Both the position numbers and the translations under genes were made by a program. This document shows positions 1-7,810 of a stretch of 60,281 bases of DNA, piece by piece; position 1 is the first letter of the stretch; each line of letters starts with the position of its first letter. The notes beneath the pieces are model-generated. The model was not told where the DNA came from, did no database searches, and was given only the letters and a program-made list of their open reading frames with translations. Location of the stretch: NCBI GenBank assembly GCA_027492485.1, contig JAPUER010000040.1, forward strand, positions 1 to 60,281. Reading direction: 5' to 3'. Origin of the DNA: Betaproteobacteria bacterium. GTDB lineage: Bacteria; Pseudomonadota; Gammaproteobacteria; Burkholderiales; Casimicrobiaceae.

Positions 1-535
1 AAATATGCGCACCCAATGGGTTTTAGCCCGTTCGCGCGCGAGGCGTGAACGTCACTGCGGATTGTAGGAGCACGCGCGGGTGCAGGTCGCCGAAGCAAAT
101 GCGGGCGCTCTGGCGTAGGCCGTTGTTACAAATGCGACGAATCGTGGAAACGGCAGGATTATTCAATTTAATCAATAAGTTGTCGCGATTTATCGTTGTG
201 TAACACCGGCGACGAGTGCTGGCAGCGAGGCCAGTCGCCGTGCTTGCGTGTCACTATAGCTTTTCATGCTTAACGAATATGCAGAAACGATTTCATCGTG
301 TTTTTGCAATAAGTCGACTATCAATAAAAACGTGCTGCAAGCTATATTTTAAAGCCGTTTATTATGGAAAGCTGTAACTGTGCGCGCCACAGTTGCACGA
401 CCGGATACCGGCCGTGGTTGGTCCGGTACGAATCGCGCGTAGCCAGCCATCCGGCACCAAAAAGAATTGGCGCACTCCTGATTAGCAATGTGGCTCCGCA
501 ACGGGGTGGTGTGTGTCGCGCTGGCCGAGTCGCGG

Positions 536-655
536 CTCCCTCCCCGCTCGCCGGGGAGGGTTGGGGTGGGGTATGAAGGCGGCGGTCACTCTCAAGCGGA
601 CTCTCCGGCGAAAGGGCTTAACCCCTCCCAATCTCCCCCGGCGAGCGGGGGAGGG
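536..655. repeat. REP-like inverted pair of C/G-rich hairpins
   Basis: Two C-rich units face each other. The left one (536-575) begins CTCCCTCCCCGCTCGCC and runs into GGTTGGGGTGGGG; the right one (622-655) is its near-perfect reverse complement. Each unit can also fold by itself. The same kind of unit recurs at ~19970, ~21590 and 55411-55523. Such elements are typical dispersed intergenic palindromes (REP/BIME type), not genes. Confidence 0.75.
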
Positions 656-761
656 ACACTGCCTGATCCTTCCGCGCTCGTTGGCTGAGGCAGCTTGCCA
701 ATCAGGGTGCACCCTTCGTGGTTCGACTATTGAGGTTTTCATAATTCGCGACACTCCTCTA

Positions 762-833
762 CCGTTCGCCCTGAGCGTAGCGAAGGGTTTGACTCCCTCT
801 AATCAGACCCTTCGCTACGCTCAGGGCGAACGG
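762..833. repeat. Perfect 27-bp inverted repeat, possible terminator of the cas operon
   Basis: Bases 762-788 (starting CCGTTCGCCCTGAGCG) are the exact reverse complement of 807-833, with an 18-base loop. The core CCCTGAGCGTAGCGAAGGG recurs in a diverged pair at 19088-19160, so this is a dispersed element. It lies ~100 bases beyond the end of the last cas gene and could act as a transcription terminator for the operon. That role is inferred from position only. Confidence 0.7.
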
Positions 834-930
834 GGGTTTTGTCGCCAACTTGGGAAATATCAATAGATCACCACGAACGGAGAGTGTGGCGAGCGATGCG
901 TCGAGGCGGGGCCGGCGCGTCGTGTGGCCG

Positions 931-1254
931 CTAAACGATGTGATAGCCCGCGTGCAAGACGCGGCGAGCGCTGCCTTCATAGGCGATGTCAGCGTAGTCG
1001 TTGCCGCAGATGCGATAGTAGCGAACACGGTCCTCATGTGTGTCGATGAGGTCGCGCATGGCGGTTTGCAATGCCTCAAGCTGGCCGTGGCGCAGGCGCA
1101 GCTCGAAAACGCTCTTCTGCACGCGCACGCCATAGGCTTCGCAGAGTTTGGCGACCCGACGCAGCCTGCGTGCGTCGGTGATGTCGTAAATCAGCACGAC
1201 GATTTCGTCGACTTCGGTGAGCGCGTCTGCGGTGCCATTCAAGCCGGTGGTCAT
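931..1254 (-). CDS. cas2: CRISPR-associated protein Cas2 (second copy)
   Basis: Cas2 partners with Cas1 in the spacer integration complex. The 107-residue product has the ferredoxin-like Cas2 start, a beta strand ending in LIYDITD followed by a basic helix (RRLRRVAKLC), then VRVQKSVFEL and RVRYYRICG, which match the family's second and third strands. The Asp of YDI is the conserved family acid. An in-frame start at 1335 would overlap the preceding cas2, so I use the ATG at 1254, four bases after that gene's stop. The two Cas2 proteins are clearly different in sequence, so they are not a recent duplication. It is the last gene of the operon. Confidence 0.9.
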   Translation of the reverse strand: MTTGLNGTADALTEVDEIVVLIYDITDARRLRRVAKLCEAYGVRVQKSVFELRLRHGQLEALQTAMRDLIDTHEDRVRYYRICGNDYADIAYEGSARRVLHAGYHIV

Positions 1255-1258
1255 GGCG

Positions 1259-1540
1259 TCAGACGATCCAGTAGAGCGCGCTGCCGGGCGTGTCGCCACC
1301 GCCGTGCCAGCGCACGCGGTTAATGCAGCGGCCACAGAGCGGGTAGAGGCGCAGCGAGTCTTCGCCAGGTTCGATCAGGGTTTGCAGCTCGCGACGCAGC
1401 GTGGCGATGCGGCTGCGGTCGGCCCAGATTTCAAATGCACTCCACTGCACGCGTTCGCCTTGCGTTTCGAGTGCTTCGGCCACGCGCGCGAGGCGCCGTG
1501 GATCGGCGATGTCGTAGGTGATGAGCCAGAGGCGGGCCAT
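1259..1540 (-). CDS. cas2: CRISPR-associated protein Cas2 (first copy)
   Basis: This 93-residue protein is a standard-length Cas2: LITYDIADPRRLARVA at the N-terminus, then ERVQWSAFEIW and a final strand SALYWIV. The conserved Asp of the YDI motif is present. It lies 89 bases downstream of the RT-Cas1 gene and four bases upstream of a second, different cas2. Two distinct Cas2 proteins next to an RT-Cas1 fusion have been described for a type III-D system in Vibrio vulnificus (recalled from the literature). The pair may form a heterodimer, or each may act separately with RT-Cas1; the sequence alone cannot decide. Confidence 0.92.
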   Translation of the reverse strand: MARLWLITYDIADPRRLARVAEALETQGERVQWSAFEIWADRSRIATLRRELQTLIEPGEDSLRLYPLCGRCINRVRWHGGGDTPGSALYWIV

Positions 1541-1629
1541 GGTGTGTTGCGCTTCAGTGTGTGGTTGAGTCCGTGCTATGAGGTCTCGGATTCTGTTCGT
1601 GGCGAGTTTGTCGAGTCATGCACACCGAC

Positions 1630-4110
1630 TCAGCGTCCGATGAAGGGCGTGTAGGGGTCGCTGTCGTCGCGCAGCGCTCGAGCGAGATCGCGAATCTGGC
1701 GCAGCATGAGGTGGCGGGGTGAGATCGGGTCGCGGTTGGAGACGACGCCGTCAACACTGCTTTGCGTGCGTACGCCGATGGGGGCTTGCATACGCTCCTC
1801 GAAGGCGTGGATGAAGCGGCGCGTGGCAGCGGCGGACAGGCGGGCCCGGCCTGCGACGAGCGAAAAGTCATCGGCGTGCACTTCGCGGCGGCTGATGAAG
1901 CTCCAGACCAGGGCGTCAACGATGAGCGCGCGAAATTCTTCCATCAGGTCGCTGGCGAGCGCTGCGTGGCCGTCGCTGTCGCGGTGGTAGAGGCCGACTT
2001 GCGGGTTGAGGCCGTGCGCGTTGAGCATGGCGACGATGTTGGCGCGCAGCAGACTGTAGCCGAACGAGAGCATGGCGTTGACCGGATCAGGGGCGTGGCG
2101 TTCAATGCGCGCCGGAAAGTCCCAGCCCGTCGGCAGTATCGCGCGCAGGGCCTTCCAGTAGGCCGCTGCGGCAGCTCCCTCGATGCCGCGTAGCGTGCCG
2201 TCATCGGCAGCAGTTTTGGTGCGCCAGGTGGCCTCTCGCAGCGTTTGCGCCGTGGCGGTGATGAGCTCGGTGTGTTCATCGCGGCGCCGCCCGAGGCGCT
2301 GGACGAGGGTGCGGCTGTTGGCGAGCTTGGCGCGCACGAAGGCGCGCGCGAATTCGACTCGCTTGACGTCGAAACTGGCCGCCAGCACCTGATCGCGCAG
2401 CACTCGCGCATGCTGGCGATCGCCCGGCTGCAGGCTGCCATAGTGAGAGCCGGTGCGTGACAAGAAACTGACTGGAATGCCCTGCCGCATGGCCGCTTGC
2501 AGAGCGGGTGTGGACAAGCCGACGTTGCCGAACACGAGCACCATTTCGATGTGTGCGAGTCCGAGATCGAGCAGAACCTCACCTTCATGCGAAACAACCC
2601 AGCGGTCGGCTTCGAGGCGAACCGTCGCCCCTTGTTCCATCAAGTACAACGTGCGCAGCACGGGCAGCGGGCGCAGCGTGGCAGGCGCACCGTCCGTGGT
2701 CTCGGTGGGTGAGTTTCGGGTCGGCGCGTCGCGTGTTTGCTGCACGCCCTCAATCGACGCGCCCTCCGTCTGCGGCGATTCTCCGTTGGGCTCAGGCGCA
2801 AACGCTGCACTCATCACACTTTGCGTTCGTGGTGAGATCTTCGCAGCATGAACACTACTGGCCGCGTCTTGTGGCTGTTCCTGCTCGTCGTTGTTGACGG
2901 CGAGTTCCTGCCCCGTCGGGTTCGGTGAAGGGGTGATGGCGTCGCCCGGTGGGGCCGCGTCACTTGGCCACGCGGTGTGCAGGGCGCCGCTTTCGCGCAA
3001 TTCGGCCTGCAAGGCTGTCTCGGGCCCCGGGTCAGACCAAGCAGGGCGACGCGCTGCGCGTTCGAGATCGACTGCATCGTTTTGCGCGCTCGGCGCGGGA
3101 AGCGCGATGGCACCACGATCCTCGATGCTCGCGGGCTGTGCGCTGGCCAGCCGACCGCGAGAGCGGGCGTCTACCGGGCTGCGCAACGGTGTGCGTGGCA
3201 CTGCGAGCGTGCGCACGAAGGTCACTCCGAGAAAACGAAATCCGGTGTTGAAGTCGACGATACGGGTTTTTTCGGTGTTGAGTCGCAGTTGCAGGGTGTC
3301 AAGCACGTCGCGGGTGAGATCCAATGCCGCCTCGGCGTCGCTGCGTGTTTTGCAGAGTACGAGAAAGTCGTCGGCAAAGCGGACGATGCGGTGATCGGCG
3401 TCGATCATGGCGTCGTCCAGCGTGTCGAGGTAGAGATTGGCGAGCAGCGGTGACAGCGGAGAGCCTTGCGGCGCACCGACACCGCGCGTTTGCAGCACGC
3501 CAGCAACCGTGAGCAATGGCGCCCGAAGCCATTCGCGCATGAGCATGAACAGCCGCCACTCGGCCAGCGAGAGTTGATCGGTGATGCCCGCCGAAACGGC
3601 CGCATCGCCATGCAGGACGCGCAGAAGCTGGTTGATGAGCGGGCCGTGCGCAATGGTGTCAAAAAATTGCTCGATGTCGGCGTCGACCACCCAGCGATAG
3701 CCAGCGTCGCGCAGTTGCGCGATGCGCGCGACCGCCTGCTGCACACTGCGGCCACGACGGTACGCAAAACTCACGTCTTCAAAATGCGACTCAAGGATGG
3801 GTGTCAACACCAGCGCGAGCGCGGTTTGCAGCCAGCGATCCGCCACTGTGGGAATGGCCAGCCGACGCGTGCCGACCGTGGCACCGTGATCGTCAAGCTT
3901 GGGAATCAGGCACTCGCGCAACGCGGACGGTGCGTATCGCCCGGCCAATACGCTGGCCGGATAAGCCCGGAAATGCAATGCGAGGTCACGGGAAAACGTC
4001 TCGACCGTGATGCCATCCACACCCGGCGCTCCCCCGTTCGCCTCCACCCGCCGCCAAGCCTCACGCAGATTGCGCTGCGTGAGGGCCTGGTGGAGGAGGG
4101 GGGTGGGCAT
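1630..4110 (-). CDS. cas1: Reverse transcriptase-Cas1 fusion protein
   Basis: This fusion should acquire CRISPR spacers, including from RNA, by joining a reverse transcriptase to the Cas1 integrase. In the 826-residue product (ATG at 4110) residues 1-300 resemble group II intron-type RTs: GGAPGVDGITVETF near 26-40, VVDADIEQFFD at 141-151, QGSPLSP at 215-221 and the catalytic FADD at 245-248 (Phe where Tyr is commoner). Residues ~482-826 are Cas1, with Glu644 in GIEGAAAAAYW, His709 in GLYHRDSDG and the acidic DLMEEFR at 721-727, so the integrase triad looks intact. Residues ~310-480 form a low-complexity linker rich in Pro, Ala, Gln and Ser. There is no N-terminal Cas6 domain; Cas6 is encoded separately upstream. 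A start at 4263 would overlap the preceding gene by 128 bases, and its extra 51 residues are only basic shadow sequence, so I reject it. Confidence 0.95.
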   Translation of the reverse strand: MPTPLLHQALTQRNLREAWRRVEANGGAPGVDGITVETFSRDLALHFRAYPASVLAGRYAPSALRECLIPKLDDHGATVGTRRLAIPTVADRWLQTALALVLTPILESHFEDVSFAYRRGRSVQQAVARIAQLRDAGYRWVVDADIEQFFDTIAHGPLINQLLRVLHGDAAVSAGITDQLSLAEWRLFMLMREWLRAPLLTVAGVLQTRGVGAPQGSPLSPLLANLYLDTLDDAMIDADHRIVRFADDFLVLCKTRSDAEAALDLTRDVLDTLQLRLNTEKTRIVDFNTGFRFLGVTFVRTLAVPRTPLRSPVDARSRGRLASAQPASIEDRGAIALPAPSAQNDAVDLERAARRPAWSDPGPETALQAELRESGALHTAWPSDAAPPGDAITPSPNPTGQELAVNNDEQEQPQDAASSVHAAKISPRTQSVMSAAFAPEPNGESPQTEGASIEGVQQTRDAPTRNSPTETTDGAPATLRPLPVLRTLYLMEQGATVRLEADRWVVSHEGEVLLDLGLAHIEMVLVFGNVGLSTPALQAAMRQGIPVSFLSRTGSHYGSLQPGDRQHARVLRDQVLAASFDVKRVEFARAFVRAKLANSRTLVQRLGRRRDEHTELITATAQTLREATWRTKTAADDGTLRGIEGAAAAAYWKALRAILPTGWDFPARIERHAPDPVNAMLSFGYSLLRANIVAMLNAHGLNPQVGLYHRDSDGHAALASDLMEEFRALIVDALVWSFISRREVHADDFSLVAGRARLSAAATRRFIHAFEERMQAPIGVRTQSSVDGVVSNRDPISPRHLMLRQIRDLARALRDDSDPYTPFIGR

Positions 4111-4135
4111 GCTGGCGACGGTACGGACAGACCTA

Positions 4136-7100
4136 TCACTTCTTCGCTGCTTTCGCTGGCAGCTTCTGCGGCGGGCGTTCCTGAGCCGCGTCGCCTTTCC
4201 GTGGCTTGTTTTCGTCTTTTCGCAATCGTCGGAGTAGCGGTAGTTCGTCGGTCCTGTCATCAATCGGCGTCAAGCACTGCCGATCCTCGTCTTTCATATC
4301 TTTGTTTTCACGGCTGTTTTCGACGAACCACTCGTAGGTGTTGACTTCAATGTCGGTGTCGATCAATTGCGGTGTAAGCACCGGGGCACGAACGCGCGCC
4401 GGGTCGCCAAGTACCTCCAGCGCGTGAGCGGCCACTTTGTTGCATGCGGCTGACTCACGGTATCTGGCCGCCAGCGAATTGGCGTTCAGCGCGTTGAGCC
4501 TTTGGGTGGCCCTTGTAGAGGCGGCCAGGCACGCCGACTGCTCGCGATATCGCGCCTCACGGTCAACTAAATCAATGCCTTCGATGTCGATGCGTACTGT
4601 GCCCAAGCCAATTGATTTGCCCATGCCGAGCTTGTGGCGGAACGACGCGCTGGGTCGCAATGCGAAGCAGACAAGCTCTAGCTCGGTCTGTGTCAGGTCG
4701 TCAAAGTCAACGTCAAACACAAATTCACTTTTAGCATTCACTGGTTGAACGTAGGCTCGCTGCTTGGGCTGTTCTGTGCGGTGATTGGAAACCCAGGGTG
4801 CCTGCGAAGAGCTAGTGTCGCTAGGCAATCCGCTGGTGTTCAACTTTGCAGGCGTCGCATCGCCGCCGCTACGGCGTAGCGCGTGCAAGTACGTTTTGCG
4901 CCCTTGAATGTGGTGCTTACCTGGTTGAAGCTCGTGTTTGTGAATGTAGGAATTGGTACGCGACGCATGCTTGAAGTAGAGCGCTGGCGAAGGCGGCTTA
5001 GGTTTGTCGAGAACTTTTAGTGGTATTTCCTCTCCCAATGCTGCGTTGCTAGCCAACGCATCCGAAAAGCGCAGCCTGCCGGCAAACGTTAGCGCTTGCG
5101 GACGATCAGCGCGCTGTTCCCCTTCCTTGGACTTCTTGCCACTGATCTCGACGAACCCAAGAAGTAGTTCCGCCGGTGAAATCTTCTTTCTGCCTTCGTT
5201 CATTGGGCGCAGTTCCGGGTCTGGCAAGAAATCCTGAATCGAAGCGCTGCTGCCATCAGCCCTGCTGACAAGACCCCTCCAGACGGACGAATAGGCGATC
5301 TCCAGTGTGCGATCTGAGTAACCTCTGAAGTACACCACGTCACCGCCGCGCGGCACGAGGCGGAGTGCTTCGAAGCTACCCTTGTCCGCCACCTGTTCGT
5401 CATTTCGCTTGTCTGCGATGCATTTGCGTGACTTGTTCTTGTCTCCACTCGCAACGTAACGTACGCCGTGGTAGGGCAAAGCGCGGAGATACGTTCGATC
5501 ATTCACATCCTCCGGTTTAAGCTTGGCAACGAATGCGCTGGTGCGCTCGTCGGCCAACAGCTGAAAGCGTGCGATCGCGCTGGTTGCGTCGTATGTCTGC
5601 GCGCGGCTAGCCGCGATTTTGTTCACGATCAAATCATGAGTGCGGGCGATGCCGGCATCGTACCGCCCCGCCCAATTCATTCGTACCAGTTCCTCGTTCG
5701 CTACAGGGTCCTGGTCATATGTGGCCCTCCGAACCGTTGCACTCGGTGGACCTCTATATGTCGGGAGCGCGCCGAGCGAATACAGAACGAGCTTGCCGGT
5801 TGTGTCGGGCTTTAGGTAGCCCACGTGCTTCATCGCGTGCGCAGTCTGGTAGCGGTAGGTAAGCAGGTAGCTGGAGTCGAGCACGCGGAGCGCAGAGCCG
5901 CTGGCCGCCTCGACGATGGAACCGATCAGGCCCTTCAACGTACTGGCCGGAACGGCCAAGCATTCGCCAACACGGTAAGCCTCCACGTTTTGACTGCCAT
6001 TTCCATCGGGCCGCAGGCGCCGCGCCGCTCCGACCACAAAAGGCGATTCTGCGGTGAGTTTGCAGCGAATGTGCCCACTGAAGCGCGAAAAACCGTCCGC
6101 ACTGCGTGAATGCGCGTGACTGTGCTGCCAGAGCGCGCCGCCGGGAGCCCATGCCTTCGTGTCGCTGGCAAAGTGCTCACGTGCTACCCATTGCGGCATT
6201 GACGCCGTATTGATCGGCACGAAGTGGTAACTGTTGTGAAAGCGATCCGGTGGCACAGCCACATGCTGCCGCGTCACTCTGACTTCGGACTTATCAGCAT
6301 GGGTAAGGTTCACCGTTGAACGGTACCAAACGGGAGGCGCCAAGGCGCGGAGCGTTGATAGAGGAACAGCGTCGTCAGGTAGCTCCAGGGCACGCAGCGC
6401 TCGTTGCGCGAGTGAATGTTGCTCCGGGCCGTCGGCAGTAACCGTGCATGCTCCATACCCCTTGCGTTTACCCCACCCCATCGGGATGTCGCCCTCTGCG
6501 AGGTCGCGCAGCGTCAGAAGTAGCAAACCGCTCGCGGCGTCGGAGAGATTGCTCGGGACGTCAAGCGATATTTTGAATCGCGGCCGATAGTGCGACTCTG
6601 CGTCAAATTTGGCCCCGTCAAGGCCGCCGCCGGTAAAGCGGTCGATCGCGATGAAGTCTTGCACATGCTTGCTGCCCGCGTCCACGCACTTGGGTGGGTG
6701 CGGCTGGCGAATACCCGAGGCGCGGGCTACGCTCCCGAAGAGCTCCTCGATCAACTTGTCCCCGACGTTCTTCTTGGGGTCAAATTCGATGCCGCCAGCA
6801 CCGCCGGTGGCGATGCCCATCGTTCGCAGGACTTTCTCGGCCTGACTGCGCAGCGCGCCGTGCACGGTGCGCGCGGGTAGGGTCGGATTGCCGTCGGCAT
6901 CGAGTCGCGGCGTGTGCGCATGCCGCCCCTGCTCGCGTTTGCCTGCGCGCGCAGGTTCGTTGACCAGATATTTGCCGGTGAACTGCAGTTCGAATTCGAT
7001 GCGTTTGTGCTTCGCTGGCGCTGGATTGATAGTGCCGCAGGGTTGGGTAGATAGCGAATGCGTGCAGTCCGCCGCAAATTTCGCCCAAGGTTGGTCGGGG

Positions 7101-7810
7101 CTGCGCAGCCACGCCTTCAGTTCGGCAGGCCCGAAGTGTCGAATCGCCGATACCTTGACCTCGACCCGACCGTTGCCGCGACCTGTGTCGCTGCCTAGCG
7201 CGAGGCCAACGGGCGCTTTGGCCGAATCGATGCGTGCGAGCAGCGACCGGATGTTTGCCTCACCCCCGGTCTGGGTGGTGGCCTGAACAAAAATGGTGCC
7301 GCAAAAGCGTGTTTTGGGCGGCACCAGTTCGTCTGTAAAAAGCAAACGATCCACCACGGTGCCGCGATCCCGGTCAATACTCGTGCTGGTTTCGAGGTAG
7401 GTGCCGCGCTTGCTGTCGAAGTTGGCAAGCACTTGGTCTAGACCATGTTCCGCTATTGATGCGGGTCCCGGGCCCATGAATAAATCGTGGACATCGATGC
7501 AGCCCGGCGTTCGCAAATCGCCAGTCATACCGAAAAGTTCAGCGGCATCGTCTTCGCTGAGCGCGCGAAGTGCCCCCTTGAGTCCCGTGGCAGGGATATA
7601 GGCCTGGCCCATGCAATCGCGGGCGACCGCATTGACGTGCGTAACTCTTTCTTCGTCCTCGCTCAGGGTTGGCTGCCGGGTTGGGTCATCGCGTCCATCG
7701 CCGATACTGAGCGGTGTGAGTACGGTGGCGGTGATGTCAATGATCCACCGATGCGGCATGCGGGTGCGGGGAGACTCGTAGTGCTGCTTTTGTGCTGTGA
7801 CGGTGTTCAT
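4136..7810 (-). CDS. Large multi-RAMP (Cas7-like) fusion effector subunit
   Basis: The 1224-residue protein contains at least three RAMP modules and is probably the backbone of the type III effector. Module 1 (about 22-225) has SIGDGRDD, YIPATGLKGALR at 71-82, IDRDRG (145-150) and the glycine-rich loop GSDTGRGNGRV (206-216). Module 2 (about 268-460) has LPARTVHGALRS, the Cas7-type DRFTGGGLDGAKF at 390-402 and GWGKRKGYGACTV (445-457). Module 3 starts near 578 with PASTLKGLIG (621-630) and ends at LGMGKSIGLGTV (1061-1072), so it carries a ~400-residue insertion with no motif I recognise. A hydrophilic Lys/Arg-rich tail follows. Its start overlaps the stop of the upstream RAMP gene by four bases (ATGA). 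Which modules cleave target RNA is not clear. No separate Cas11 small subunit is encoded nearby, so that function may be inside this protein. Confidence 0.85.
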   Translation of the reverse strand: MNTVTAQKQHYESPRTRMPHRWIIDITATVLTPLSIGDGRDDPTRQPTLSEDEERVTHVNAVARDCMGQAYIPATGLKGALRALSEDDAAELFGMTGDLRTPGCIDVHDLFMGPGPASIAEHGLDQVLANFDSKRGTYLETSTSIDRDRGTVVDRLLFTDELVPPKTRFCGTIFVQATTQTGGEANIRSLLARIDSAKAPVGLALGSDTGRGNGRVEVKVSAIRHFGPAELKAWLRSPDQPWAKFAADCTHSLSTQPCGTINPAPAKHKRIEFELQFTGKYLVNEPARAGKREQGRHAHTPRLDADGNPTLPARTVHGALRSQAEKVLRTMGIATGGAGGIEFDPKKNVGDKLIEELFGSVARASGIRQPHPPKCVDAGSKHVQDFIAIDRFTGGGLDGAKFDAESHYRPRFKISLDVPSNLSDAASGLLLLTLRDLAEGDIPMGWGKRKGYGACTVTADGPEQHSLAQRALRALELPDDAVPLSTLRALAPPVWYRSTVNLTHADKSEVRVTRQHVAVPPDRFHNSYHFVPINTASMPQWVAREHFASDTKAWAPGGALWQHSHAHSRSADGFSRFSGHIRCKLTAESPFVVGAARRLRPDGNGSQNVEAYRVGECLAVPASTLKGLIGSIVEAASGSALRVLDSSYLLTYRYQTAHAMKHVGYLKPDTTGKLVLYSLGALPTYRGPPSATVRRATYDQDPVANEELVRMNWAGRYDAGIARTHDLIVNKIAASRAQTYDATSAIARFQLLADERTSAFVAKLKPEDVNDRTYLRALPYHGVRYVASGDKNKSRKCIADKRNDEQVADKGSFEALRLVPRGGDVVYFRGYSDRTLEIAYSSVWRGLVSRADGSSASIQDFLPDPELRPMNEGRKKISPAELLLGFVEISGKKSKEGEQRADRPQALTFAGRLRFSDALASNAALGEEIPLKVLDKPKPPSPALYFKHASRTNSYIHKHELQPGKHHIQGRKTYLHALRRSGGDATPAKLNTSGLPSDTSSSQAPWVSNHRTEQPKQRAYVQPVNAKSEFVFDVDFDDLTQTELELVCFALRPSASFRHKLGMGKSIGLGTVRIDIEGIDLVDREARYREQSACLAASTRATQRLNALNANSLAARYRESAACNKVAAHALEVLGDPARVRAPVLTPQLIDTDIEVNTYEWFVENSRENKDMKDEDRQCLTPIDDRTDELPLLRRLRKDENKPRKGDAAQERPPQKLPAKAAKK

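Larger units (their letters stand above)
1..930. other. Gene-free stretch downstream of the cas operon
   Basis: I see no convincing gene here; the short open frames are shadows of palindromes. Bases ~130-370 are clearly richer in A/T than the rest of the window. A small perfect hairpin (AACTGTG / CACAGTT) lies at 376-394 without a following T-run. Two larger palindromic elements, at 536-655 and 762-833, are listed separately. I looked for regularly spaced direct repeats, as expected for a CRISPR array beside the cas genes, and found none. An array could lie to the left of base 1. Confidence 0.6.

Noticed and set aside
376-394. Short perfect hairpin as a CRISPR repeat remnant
   Set aside because: It occurs once only; no spaced second copy was found in 1-930 or in 12180-12436.
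364-866. Small frames on both strands near the left end
   Set aside because: They consist of palindromic repeat sequence and have no ribosome site or family resemblance.
4108-4263. Upstream start of the RT-Cas1 gene at 4263
   Set aside because: It would overlap the preceding gene by 128 bases, and the added residues are basic shadow sequence without RT similarity; the ATG at 4110 fits better.
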